DNA of 24,530 bases, taken from assembly GCF_934754915.1 (NCBI RefSeq), contig NZ_CAKVKB010000045.1:1-24530 (forward strand), read 5' to 3'. This DNA is from an uncultured Clostridium sp. GTDB lineage: Bacteria > Bacillota > Clostridia > Clostridiales > Clostridiaceae. Under the pieces are notes generated by a model. It searched no databases and was not told the DNA's origin. It worked only from the letters and a program-made list of their open reading frames with translations. Below, piece after piece: positions 1 through 7,053 of the stretch (positions are counted from its first letter, which is position 1; each line of letters starts with the position of its first letter). Both the position numbers and the translations under genes were made by a program.

Positions 1-699
1 TACAATAACTGCATTTATTGAATTTTCAAATAATAAATCATAGCATGCTTCATTATTCAAAAGCATGGTTTTCATTTCATTTCTCTGTCTTCTTTTCTCT
101 TCCAATTTATTATTCAATACATTTAATTTATTTTCTTTCTTCTCATTTTCATATTTGACTAAATCAACATAATATCCTAACACCCATCCTATTACCACAA
201 AAATTCCAATTATTATTATATCATTCTGAAATGCTGCATTTATTCCATTTTTTATAGGAGCATATAACAAATCATTAATAAATATTAAAAGAGCTGATAA
301 AAACGAAGTCCTTAGCCCATATTTTGACCCATATTGAATCGTACTTGACATAATAAGTAATAAAAATATATATTTATATTCACAATCATATTCATGAAAA
401 ATGTGTGATGGCATAGATATTAGAATTACAAATATAATATTTTCAATACTCCACTTTAGTTTAATATTATTGTTGTTACAATTTATACTTGTTAATATCA
501 ATTTTTGCAAAAAATATATAATCACTGTAAACAAAAGAAAAGATATGGATGCAAATATATTAATTTCATTACCTATATCTGTATTTAGAATTTCCCATTT
601 TTCAGATGAATGTATATAAATAATTATTAAAACAAAAATTAATATAGATGTTTTTATCATCAAGATAATATCAGAAATATTCCTCTCATATTTTTTCAA
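1..699 (-). CDS. Membrane PAS-type sensor kinase, N-terminal part (runs off left edge)
   Basis: An open frame of 233 codons runs from a TTG at 697-699 to base 1 without a stop. AAGGTG lies 6 bases before the TTG; the next ATG (codon 14) has no ribosome site, so I chose TTG. The product begins with several hydrophobic helices (about residues 11-28, 48-65, 85-100, 110-150 and 165-185), then a charged, probably coiled-coil stretch rich in Lys/Glu (about 187-215). It ends with YDLLFENSINAVIV, which is how a PAS domain typically opens. The architecture (membrane input, linker, PAS) is that of clostridial PAS sensor histidine kinases, but the catalytic half is outside the window, so a diguanylate cyclase or other output is not excluded. 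It lies 151 bases after agrD on the same strand and is the obvious candidate output partner of the agr-type locus. The helices do not look like the AgrC sensor region to me. Confidence 0.7.
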   Translation of the reverse strand, partial: MKKYERNISDIILMIKTSILIFVLIIIYIHSSEKWEILNTDIGNEINIFASISFLLFTVIIYFLQKLILTSINCNNNNIKLKWSIENIIFVILISMPSHIFHEYDCEYKYIFLLLIMSSTIQYGSKYGLRTSFLSALLIFINDLLYAPIKNGINAAFQNDIIIIGIFVVIGWVLGYYVDLVKYENEKKENKLNVLNNKLEEKRRQRNEMKTMLLNNEACYDLLFENSINAVIV

Positions 700-735
700 A
701 AATCACACCTTCTTCCACTATTGTTTATTAGCAGT

Positions 736-825
736 AATATAAGACTGATGCATTCCTGAAACAAGAGTTATTTTATAAATACTATCAAATTTCTCGATTT
801 GTTTTTAAGTAATCAGCCTTATATT
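736..825 (-). repeat. Long stem structure between agrD and the kinase gene
   Basis: Bases 736-749 and 812-825 are inverted copies of each other, 14 bp with one G-U wobble when read as minus-strand RNA. The 62-base loop holds two smaller hairpins: 786-790 with 797-801 (CAAAT/ATTTG), and 755-758 with 762-765 (4 bp, one wobble). There is no U-run after the stem, so it is not a normal intrinsic terminator. It could be a processing, stability or antitermination element that sets agrD and kinase expression apart. The pairing is visible in the sequence; the function is inference. Confidence 0.45.
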
Positions 826-850
826 CTAAATCTTACAATAAATAATTATT

Positions 851-985
851 TTATTTATTTAAGCTTTTAGGTTCTTTAGGTTGATATGCTCCCCACATGC
901 AAGCTGAAGCTGAAACAGAATATGCCATTTTTTCACAAACCTTAGCTATAGATTTCATAACAATTTTTGATTCTAATTTTTTCAT
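851..985 (-). CDS. agrD: AgrD-like cyclic autoinducer peptide precursor, 44 aa
   Basis: This small gene starts at ATG 983-985 behind a strong AAGGAGGTG (992-1000) and encodes 44 residues. The parts are those of a clostridial AgrD precursor. A basic, amphipathic leader MKKLESKIVMKSIAK comes first, then a small-residue stretch SVSASA. The core Cys29-Met-Trp-Gly-Ala33 follows, then the conserved tail YQPKEPKSLNK (34-44). The tail matches the Q-P-x-E-P-K-S-L pattern I know from the C. perfringens AgrD, where a five-residue ring starts at Cys. By analogy AgrB would cut after Ala33 (codon at 889-887) and close a thiolactone between Cys29 and Ala33; the N-terminal exocyclic residues cannot be fixed from sequence. 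It is downstream of agrB and of the receptor-like membrane protein, all on one strand. The gene call is firm; the mature peptide is predicted. Confidence 0.88.
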   Translation of the reverse strand: MKKLESKIVMKSIAKVCEKMAYSVSASACMWGAYQPKEPKSLNK

Positions 986-1035
986 AATTCTCACCTCCTT
1001 TCAATGCTTCTTATATTTGGTCCAAATTGAAATTT

Positions 1036-1488
1036 TCAGTATTTTTTACTGTTCATTTCAATGCAAAATTTTAGAATAAATGCAGACAATATAAATAATA
1101 TTAATGATGGTATTCCATGTAACGCTTTTATATAAATATTAGAATGATTTGAAATTTGTATATCAAGTATGAAGCATATTACTATATTTACCAATTCGCA
1201 TAACTGTAAAATTATAAAAGCTATTAATGTATTTCTAACTGCTTTAATAAAAGGTATACCTATTATTGTAAAAGCAATAATAGTCAATATAATATTTATT
1301 ATTATATGCATTCCAAAAAGTGCAGGTAATAATCGTGATATATATATACAAAAACTCAAAACAAAACTCACAGTAATATATTTATATTTAATCACTCTTT
1401 TCTTTGATAATGTATATATTATAAAATTCAACACAAATGTCTCAGGAATAACTATAATCAGCATCTCAAGCAAATTTAATTTAAACAT
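1036..1488 (-). CDS. Five-helix membrane protein, like a stand-alone sensor input domain
   Basis: The protein has 150 residues, almost all hydrophobic. Helices are expected at about 5-27, 38-57, 60-80, 86-109 and 123-143, with basic loops (KKRVIKYKY at 29-37) and a short polar end (EMNSKKY). Its start is one base after the agrB stop (TAA T ATG), so translation is probably coupled; agrD follows 50 bases later. The helix pattern and phrases such as VIPETFVLNFIIYTLSKKR and HGIPSLILF resemble the N-terminal input region of clostridial GHKL/AgrC-like kinases, but no kinase domain follows. The frame ends cleanly, and the 50 bases before agrD cannot hold one. It may be a receptor subunit, a decoy, an immunity-like factor or an exporter helper. 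The AgrC resemblance is from memory and unproven; the gene itself is well supported by its packing in the operon. Confidence 0.75.
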   Translation of the reverse strand: MFKLNLLEMLIIVIPETFVLNFIIYTLSKKRVIKYKYITVSFVLSFCIYISRLLPALFGMHIIINIILTIIAFTIIGIPFIKAVRNTLIAFIILQLCELVNIVICFILDIQISNHSNIYIKALHGIPSLILFILSAFILKFCIEMNSKKY

Positions 1489-1489
1489 A

Positions 1490-2158
1490 TTACTTTACTT
1501 TCACCACCACAAAAATGTATTTTAATATTTTATCCATCTTATTAATCATAAATATCCCTAAGTCAGTCAAAGTTATACACTGCCACAATTCGCCTAATAT
1601 GAGACACTGAATAACCTTCAAAACAAATTTTTCGTAATAATTCTCATCAACTATTAAAAGTAAAGCAATACTTATAAATAAAGATATACAAAGTAAAATT
1701 ATTGACTTAATTCTAAACTTCTTTCTAAGCTCTTCACTTCGTATGGGCTTTTCAATGCTATCTACAGGTGCTTTTTTTATAATTATATTTATATTTATTA
1801 TTGTTATAATTACTACCATTATTATGCTTATTTTTAAATTCATATAAATGAATATCTTTTGAATCATTAATCCACCTATGACTGCAGTAATGGTTCCAAT
1901 TGCTGCACATCTCATAGGTGAAGATGCATGTCCCCCTCCTGAATATTTTCTAAGAACTCCTGCACTTATAGAAAACATTAAAGATTCAAATAATGTTCCA
2001 GTTAAAAAACCAAATGCTATAACCCAAAAAATTGAATTAATTGTCTGCAATATATTTATAGCTCCATATACTATTATTTCAACTTGATCTGAATCTAAAT
2101 TGAGATTTTCTTTTGTTTTATTACCAATAATCATAGCTATTTTCTCTATTGAACTCAT
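1490..2158 (-). CDS. agrB: AgrB-type membrane cysteine endopeptidase
   Basis: AgrB removes the C-terminal tail of AgrD and forms the thiolactone ring of the signalling peptide in the membrane. Diagnostic here is RKYSGGGHASSPMRC. The catalytic pair is His77 and Cys84 when counted from the ATG at 2156-2158, the same spacing and numbers as the known S. aureus catalytic pair. That start has GGAG six bases upstream. An in-frame ATG four codons earlier (2168-2170) has AAAGG directly against it and is less likely. The protein has 222 residues, close to the family's ~190-220, with hydrophobic helices around 35-70, 88-128 and 145-168. It heads the row agrB, membrane protein, agrD, sensor kinase. No response regulator is visible; it may lie beyond the left edge. 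Confidence 0.92.
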   Translation of the reverse strand: MSSIEKIAMIIGNKTKENLNLDSDQVEIIVYGAINILQTINSIFWVIAFGFLTGTLFESLMFSISAGVLRKYSGGGHASSPMRCAAIGTITAVIGGLMIQKIFIYMNLKISIIMVVIITIININIIIKKAPVDSIEKPIRSEELRKKFRIKSIILLCISLFISIALLLIVDENYYEKFVLKVIQCLILGELWQCITLTDLGIFMINKMDKILKYIFVVVKVK

Positions 2159-2170
2159 CCATATCTCCAT

Positions 2171-2435
2171 CCTTTATTATATAATAACATATTTTTTCAA
2201 AAAAGTATAATAATTATATAATTTTTATCTTAATTTTTTCTTTTTTATTCTAATATTTACATAGTATTAATAATTAAACATTTTATTCCAAATTATTTCT
2301 CTATTTTATAATTATTTTTCTACTGTAAACAATATTCAATTGAGATCAAGAACTTTCTATATTGATTAAGAATCTTAAAGATTTAATAAATTCATAAGTC
2401 GAGTCTATATTGGTTCTTATCAAAATTATAATCAT
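2171..2435. other. Intergenic region between agrB and the purD terminator
   Basis: I see no gene here. It holds the candidate agr promoter, two copies of TCTATATTG (2356-2364 and 2404-2412, same direction, 48 bases apart), and a small palindrome TTAAGA-A-TCTTAA near 2367-2379. Any of these could bind a regulator, but nothing proves it. Confidence 0.4.
2204..2233 (-). promoter_or_regulatory. Candidate promoter of the agr-type locus
   Basis: On the minus strand TTAAGA (2233-2228) and TATACT (2209-2204) are separated by 18 bases and lie about 46 bases before the agrB start. A consensus TATAAT at 2181-2176 is too close to the start to leave a ribosome site. The region is so AT-rich that chance matches are likely. 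Confidence 0.25.
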
Positions 2436-2477
2436 CTCTAAAATACAAGAGATCCGGAAATAAATTTCCAGATCTCT
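2436..2477 (-). terminator. Terminator of the purine operon
   Basis: The stem pairs 2448-2460 with 2465-2477: 13 bp, TTTA loop. The central pair is a U-G wobble on the minus strand but a C-A mismatch on the plus strand, which sets the direction. A moderate U-rich stretch (TTGTATTTT) follows. It begins 14 bases after the purD stop. Confidence 0.85.
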
Positions 2478-2491
2478 CAATGAATTTCATA

Positions 2492-3742
2492 TTATTTAAA
2501 TATTCCAATATCTGTTCTACAGTAAGAATCTTTAAATGTTACATATTTAATATTTTCATAAGCTTCTTTTCTAGCTTCTTCAACATTTTTACCACAGCCA
2601 ATGACTGATAATACTCTTCCTCCGTTTGTCTTTAAAACTCCATCTTCAAATTTAGCTCCAGCAAGAAATACTTTATCCTTTACTTTTTCATCAATTTTTA
2701 TTTCATATCCCTTAGTAAAACTTCCTGGATATCCTTTAGATGCAAGCACTACGTTTATACATACACCATCTTTCCATTTTACTGTAGTTTTGTCTAACTC
2801 TTCTCGCAATGCAGCTTCTATAAGTTCAACAAGATCACTTTCCATTAAATAAAGAACTGATTGTGTTTCTGGATCTCCCATTCTTACATTATATTCTAAA
2901 AGATATACTCCTTTTTTAGTTATCATTATTCCAAAGAAAATTATTCCTTTAAAATCGAAACCTTCTTCGCGGATACCATTTAAAGTATTTGCCATTATGT
3001 TTTCTTCAAAATCCTTCATAACTTCATCTGTAACATATGGATTTGGAGCCATAACTCCCATTCCTCCAGTATTTGGTCCTTTTCCACCGTCATAGATTTG
3101 TTTATGATCTTTTCCTGATAGGAATGGAATTATTGTCTTTCCATCAGTAATAGATAAAATTGATGCTTCTACACCTTCTAAAAATTCTTCAATTACAATA
3201 GTATCTCCTGCTGATCCAAACTTTTCATCTACCATACATTCATTAACTGCTGCTACTGCTTCTTCTTTATTCTGGCAGATTATAACCCCTTTTCCTGCTG
3301 CAAGTCCATCAGCTTTTACTACTGTTGGATAAGGACATGTTTCAAGATATTTAAGCGCTTCATCAACATTTGTAAATGTTGCATATTCTGCAGTTCTCAC
3401 ACCATATTTTTTCATAAAATCCTTTGAAAAGCTTTTGCTGCCTTCAAGTCTTGCTCCATTTGCTGCTGGTCCAAATATTTTTAATCCTTCTTTTTTAAAT
3501 TCATTTACTATTCCCTTTGTTAAAGGATCTTCAGGTCCAACTACTGTTAAATCTATGCATTCATCCTTAGCAAATTTTATTAAATCGCTTATTTCAGTAA
3601 TATTTACATTTTCACATTTATTTTCTATTGCAGTACCACCATTACCAGGTGCTACAAATATCTTTTCAACCTTTTTGCTTTGTGCAAGTTTCCAAGCAAG
3701 TGCATGTTCTCTTCCACCTGATCCTATCAAAAGAAGTTTCAT
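2492..3742 (-). CDS. purD: Phosphoribosylamine-glycine ligase (GAR synthetase)
   Basis: PurD joins glycine to phosphoribosylamine with ATP, step 2 of purine synthesis in the cytoplasm. The 416-residue length is typical (about 420). The N-terminus LLIGSGGREHALAWKL is the family signature. The ATP-grasp core is seen in VVKADGLAAGKGV, GPNTGGMGVMAP and EYNVRMGDPETQ, the last being the metal-binding strand. The ATG at 3740-3742 has GGAGGT eight bases before it. It is the last gene of the operon, separated from purH by 164 bases that contain a terminator-like hairpin. Its expression may therefore be set apart from the upstream genes. Confidence 0.98.
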   Translation of the reverse strand: MKLLLIGSGGREHALAWKLAQSKKVEKIFVAPGNGGTAIENKCENVNITEISDLIKFAKDECIDLTVVGPEDPLTKGIVNEFKKEGLKIFGPAANGARLEGSKSFSKDFMKKYGVRTAEYATFTNVDEALKYLETCPYPTVVKADGLAAGKGVIICQNKEEAVAAVNECMVDEKFGSAGDTIVIEEFLEGVEASILSITDGKTIIPFLSGKDHKQIYDGGKGPNTGGMGVMAPNPYVTDEVMKDFEENIMANTLNGIREEGFDFKGIIFFGIMITKKGVYLLEYNVRMGDPETQSVLYLMESDLVELIEAALREELDKTTVKWKDGVCINVVLASKGYPGSFTKGYEIKIDEKVKDKVFLAGAKFEDGVLKTNGGRVLSVIGCGKNVEEARKEAYENIKYVTFKDSYCRTDIGIFK

Positions 3743-3761
3743 AATTAATTACCTCCAAATC

Positions 3762-3796
3762 TATTTTAAAAATGCCTCAGGGCTAATCCCTGAGGC
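3762..3796 (-). terminator. Terminator/attenuator-like hairpin between purH and purD
   Basis: GCCTCAGGG (3774-3782) pairs perfectly with CCCTGAGGC (3788-3796) around a 5-base loop, and on the minus strand ATTTTTAAAA follows. A GC-rich 9-bp stem plus five U's is a good intrinsic terminator form, yet it sits inside the operon, just 20 bases before the purD ribosome site. Upstream CCCTC/GAG pieces (3800-3817) might form a competing structure. Terminator shape is seen; attenuation is inference. Confidence 0.6.
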
Positions 3797-3906
3797 TACT
3801 CTCAAGAGGGCTTCCCCTTAAACTTTACTTGTTGAATATATTGTTAAAATCCCTTATATTTTTTAAACCACTATATATTAAGCTGCCAACTTAACACTTT
3901 CATATT

Positions 3907-5415
3907 TTAATGTTTAAAATGTCTATATCCAGTAAATATCATTGCTATTCCATGTTCATTACATGCATCTATAGATTCCTGATCTCTTATAGATCCTCCT
4001 GGTTGAACTATTGCTTTTATTCCATATTTAGCTGCTGTATCAACAACATCCCTGAATGGGAAGAATGCATCTGAAGCTAATACTGTAGCTCCTTTTCCTC
4101 TTTCTAATGCATCTTGTGTTGGCCATAATCTATTAACCTGACCTCCACCTATACCTACAGCAACTCCGTTATGAGCAGTAACTATTGCATTAGATTTAAC
4201 ATATTTAACAACTTTCATTCCAAATAGCAAATCCTTCATTTCTTCATCTGTTGGTGCCTTTTCTGTAACTACCTTTATTTCATCTATAAGCTTCTTATCT
4301 TCTTCTTGTACAAGCATAGCTCCATCAACAGTTACCATATACTTTTCAGCTTTTGGAGTATTGTGGAATTTAAGAACTCTTAGATTCTTTTTAGTCTTTA
4401 ATACTTCTAAAGCATCATCATCATAATCTGGTGCAGCTATTACTTCTAAGAAAATCTTAACCATTTCTTCAGCTGTCTTCTTATCAACTTTTCTATTAAA
4501 TCCAACTATTCCACCAAATATAGAAGTTGGATCTACTTCATAAGCCTTCATGTAAGCTTCATTTATATCTTTTCCTATTGCAACTCCACAAGGTGTATTA
4601 TGTTTTAATGCACAGCATGCTGGTTCATCAAATTCATTAACACATTTCCATGCTATATCTACATCCTTAAAATTGTTATATGATAATTCTTTACCATTCA
4701 AAGTTTCAAATGTATTCATTGCTCCATCAAGCATTGTTGATGAATAAACAGCAGCAGTCTGGTGAGAATTTTCACCATATCTTAATCCCTGCATCTTCTT
4801 ATATGAAACTGAAAGATATTCTGGATATTCTTCATCATCATCAGCTAACATAAAGTTAGATATTGCAGCATCATAAGCACTCATAAGATTAAATACTTTT
4901 CCAGCTAATTTCTTTTTAAACTTATAGCTGACTTCTCCATTTTCATTGATTTCTTCCATAACTTTAGCATAATCATCTTTATTAGAAATTACAACGACAT
5001 CCTGAAAATTCTTTGCTGCTGCTCTAAGCATAGTAGGTCCGCCAATATCTATAAATTCAACTTTTTCTTCAAAAGTCAAATCTTCTTTTACTTTTTCAAA
5101 GAATGGATAAAGATTTACTACAACATAATCTATTGTATGAATGTTTCTTTCTTTTAAAGTATCCATATGTTCTTTGTTATCTCTTATTGCCAATATTCCA
5201 GCATGTACTAATGGATGAAGAGTCTTAACTCTTCCATCAAGCATTTCTGGGAAATTAGTAACTTCATTTATTTCAATTACATCTATTCCATTTTCTTTCA
5301 AGTATCTATAAGTTCCACCTGTAGATACAATTTCAACATCTTTAGATACTAAGAATTTAGCAAAATCTAAAACTCCGTCTTTATCAAATACACTTATTAA
5401 AGCTCTCTTTTTCAT
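3907..5415 (-). CDS. purH: Bifunctional AICAR transformylase / IMP cyclohydrolase
   Basis: PurH catalyses the last two steps to IMP: formyl transfer to AICAR from 10-formyl-THF, then ring closure. It has 502 residues against a usual ~510. The N-terminal cyclohydrolase (MGS-like) domain shows STGGTYRYL (31-39) and GRVKTLHPLVHAGIL (61-75). The transformylase domain shows LRYGENSHQ (211-219) and ALKHNTPCGVA, whose Lys271-His272 correspond to the catalytic Lys-His pair of the family. The start ATG 5413-5415 has AGGAGG about ten bases upstream. It follows purN by 23 bases. Confidence 0.98.
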   Translation of the reverse strand: MKKRALISVFDKDGVLDFAKFLVSKDVEIVSTGGTYRYLKENGIDVIEINEVTNFPEMLDGRVKTLHPLVHAGILAIRDNKEHMDTLKERNIHTIDYVVVNLYPFFEKVKEDLTFEEKVEFIDIGGPTMLRAAAKNFQDVVVISNKDDYAKVMEEINENGEVSYKFKKKLAGKVFNLMSAYDAAISNFMLADDDEEYPEYLSVSYKKMQGLRYGENSHQTAAVYSSTMLDGAMNTFETLNGKELSYNNFKDVDIAWKCVNEFDEPACCALKHNTPCGVAIGKDINEAYMKAYEVDPTSIFGGIVGFNRKVDKKTAEEMVKIFLEVIAAPDYDDDALEVLKTKKNLRVLKFHNTPKAEKYMVTVDGAMLVQEEDKKLIDEIKVVTEKAPTDEEMKDLLFGMKVVKYVKSNAIVTAHNGVAVGIGGGQVNRLWPTQDALERGKGATVLASDAFFPFRDVVDTAAKYGIKAIVQPGGSIRDQESIDACNEHGIAMIFTGYRHFKH

Positions 5416-5438
5416 GAAAAAGCTGCCTCCTGAATAAT

Positions 5439-6050
5439 TTATTTATTTATTTTTGTTTTTCCGTTTATAAATTCAACTCTGCCCTCACTTATTAATTTAA
5501 CTGCTTCTGGCAGAAGAATATGTTCTCTTTCAAGAATTCTCTTTTGAAGGGTTTCTGCATCATCTTCAAAATATACAGGAACTGCATCCTGAAGAAGTAT
5601 TGCTCCTCCATCCACATCCTTGTTGACAAAATGAACAGTACATCCTGAATATTTAACTCCGCTTTTGATAACTGCTTCATGAACCTTCAATCCGTACATT
5701 CCAGGTCCACAGAAGGATGGAATAAGGGAAGGATGGATATTTATTATCTTATTTTCAAATTCATCAAGAATTCTGCCATCTAATATTGATAAAAATCCAG
5801 CAAGTACTATAAGATCAACTTTTCCTTTGACTAATTCCAAAATCTTATCACTTGATTTTTCACCATATTCTTTTCTTGATACAACATGAGTTTCTATTCC
5901 ATGCTTCTTTGCTCTTTCTAACGCATAAATTCCATCTTTACTTGCAATAAGCATTTCAATTTTTACATTAAGCTGTTTGCTTTCTACTGCATCAATTATA
6001 GACTGAAAGTCAGTACCGCCTCCTGATGCTAAAACTGCTATTTTAAACAA
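5439..6050 (-). CDS. purN: Phosphoribosylglycinamide formyltransferase
   Basis: PurN moves a formyl group from 10-formyl-THF to GAR (step 3). Catalytic residues match the E. coli Asn-His-Asp set: Asn104 and His106 in INIHPSLIP and Asp147 in DVDGG. The N-terminal nucleotide loop is VLASGGGTDFQSI. The start is a TTG at 6048-6050 with GGAGG nine bases before it, inside the end of purM. The only other upstream in-frame codons run straight into a stop, so the TTG is well supported. It overlaps purM by 13 bases, which points to coupled translation. The protein has 203 residues, normal for the family. Confidence 0.97.
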   Translation of the reverse strand: MFKIAVLASGGGTDFQSIIDAVESKQLNVKIEMLIASKDGIYALERAKKHGIETHVVSRKEYGEKSSDKILELVKGKVDLIVLAGFLSILDGRILDEFENKIINIHPSLIPSFCGPGMYGLKVHEAVIKSGVKYSGCTVHFVNKDVDGGAILLQDAVPVYFEDDAETLQKRILEREHILLPEAVKLISEGRVEFINGKTKINK

Positions 6051-7039
6051 ACACCTTCACCTCCAGCTGTAACACAGCCTATTTCATATGCTTTTTCTCC
6101 CATTTCTTCTAAAGCTTTAATTACAGCTTCTGCATCTTTTGGATCAACAGCCATAACAAAACCTATTCCCATATTGAAAGTATTATACATATGATCTCTG
6201 TCTACACCTTTTTCCATAATCTTATCAAAGATTGGAGGAAGTGGATATGAATCTTTTTTGATTTCAGCAGTTAATTCTCTTCCATTAAACATTCTTGGAA
6301 CATTTTCTATAAATCCTCCACCTGTTACATGAGCCATTCCTTTTATATCAAATTTTTCTAATAATTTAAGGACTGGTTTAACATAAATTTTTGTTGGAGT
6401 AAGTAATGTTTTCCAAACTGGTTCACCATTAAAGTCTTCATTTAAATCTGTAAATAACTTTCTTACTAGTGAGTATCCGTTTGAATGTATTCCAGATGAA
6501 GCTATACCTATTAATTTATTTCCAACTTCAATTTTACTTCCATCTATTATCTTATCTTTATCGGCAACACCAACTGCAAAACCAGCTATATCATATTCTC
6601 CTTCATCATAAAATCCTGGCATTTCAGCAGTTTCTCCACCAATTAATGCACATTCAGAATCAAGACATCCATCTGCAACACCTTTAACTAAATCAGAAGA
6701 AACTTCTGCTTCAAGTTTTCCACACGCAATATAGTCAAGGAAGAATAATGGTTTTGCACCATGACATAAAATATCATTTACGCACATAGCAACACAGTCA
6801 ATACCAACTGTATCATATTTTCTATTCTTAAAAGCTATTTCAAGCTTAGTTCCTACACCATCAGTACCTGAAATAAGAACTGGTCTTTTGTAACCTTCTG
6901 GAATTTCAACCATGCCTGCAAAACTTCCTAATCCATTTAAAACATATTTGCTCATTGTTTTTGCAGCATATTCCTTTATTAATTTTACACTTCTGTATCC
7001 TTCTTCTATATTAACGCCTGCTTCTTTATATGTAATCAT
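6038..7039 (-). CDS. purM: Phosphoribosylformylglycinamidine cyclo-ligase (AIR synthetase)
   Basis: PurM closes the imidazole ring of FGAM to AIR with ATP (step 5). The 333-residue protein starts YKEAGVNIEEGYRSVKLIK and has the family signature SGTDGVGTK (57-65), then CVNDILCHGAKPLFFLDY and GGGFIENVPRM, all typical of AIR synthetases. The start ATG 7037-7039 has AGAGGAG seven bases upstream and lies 14 bases after the purF stop. Confidence 0.98.
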   Translation of the reverse strand: MITYKEAGVNIEEGYRSVKLIKEYAAKTMSKYVLNGLGSFAGMVEIPEGYKRPVLISGTDGVGTKLEIAFKNRKYDTVGIDCVAMCVNDILCHGAKPLFFLDYIACGKLEAEVSSDLVKGVADGCLDSECALIGGETAEMPGFYDEGEYDIAGFAVGVADKDKIIDGSKIEVGNKLIGIASSGIHSNGYSLVRKLFTDLNEDFNGEPVWKTLLTPTKIYVKPVLKLLEKFDIKGMAHVTGGGFIENVPRMFNGRELTAEIKKDSYPLPPIFDKIMEKGVDRDHMYNTFNMGIGFVMAVDPKDAEAVIKALEEMGEKAYEIGCVTAGGEGVCLK

Positions 7040-7053
7040 ATTAACACTCCTCT

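Noticed and set aside
1169..1525. Plus-strand 118-codon frame opposite the membrane protein
   Set aside because: It is an antisense frame of an AT-rich hydrophobic gene; it has no ribosome site and runs against a clear minus-strand operon.
1490..2170. AgrB starting at ATG 2168-2170
   Set aside because: The only AAAGG lies directly against that ATG, while the ATG at 2156-2158 has GGAG at the proper distance and gives the usual His77/Cys84 numbering.
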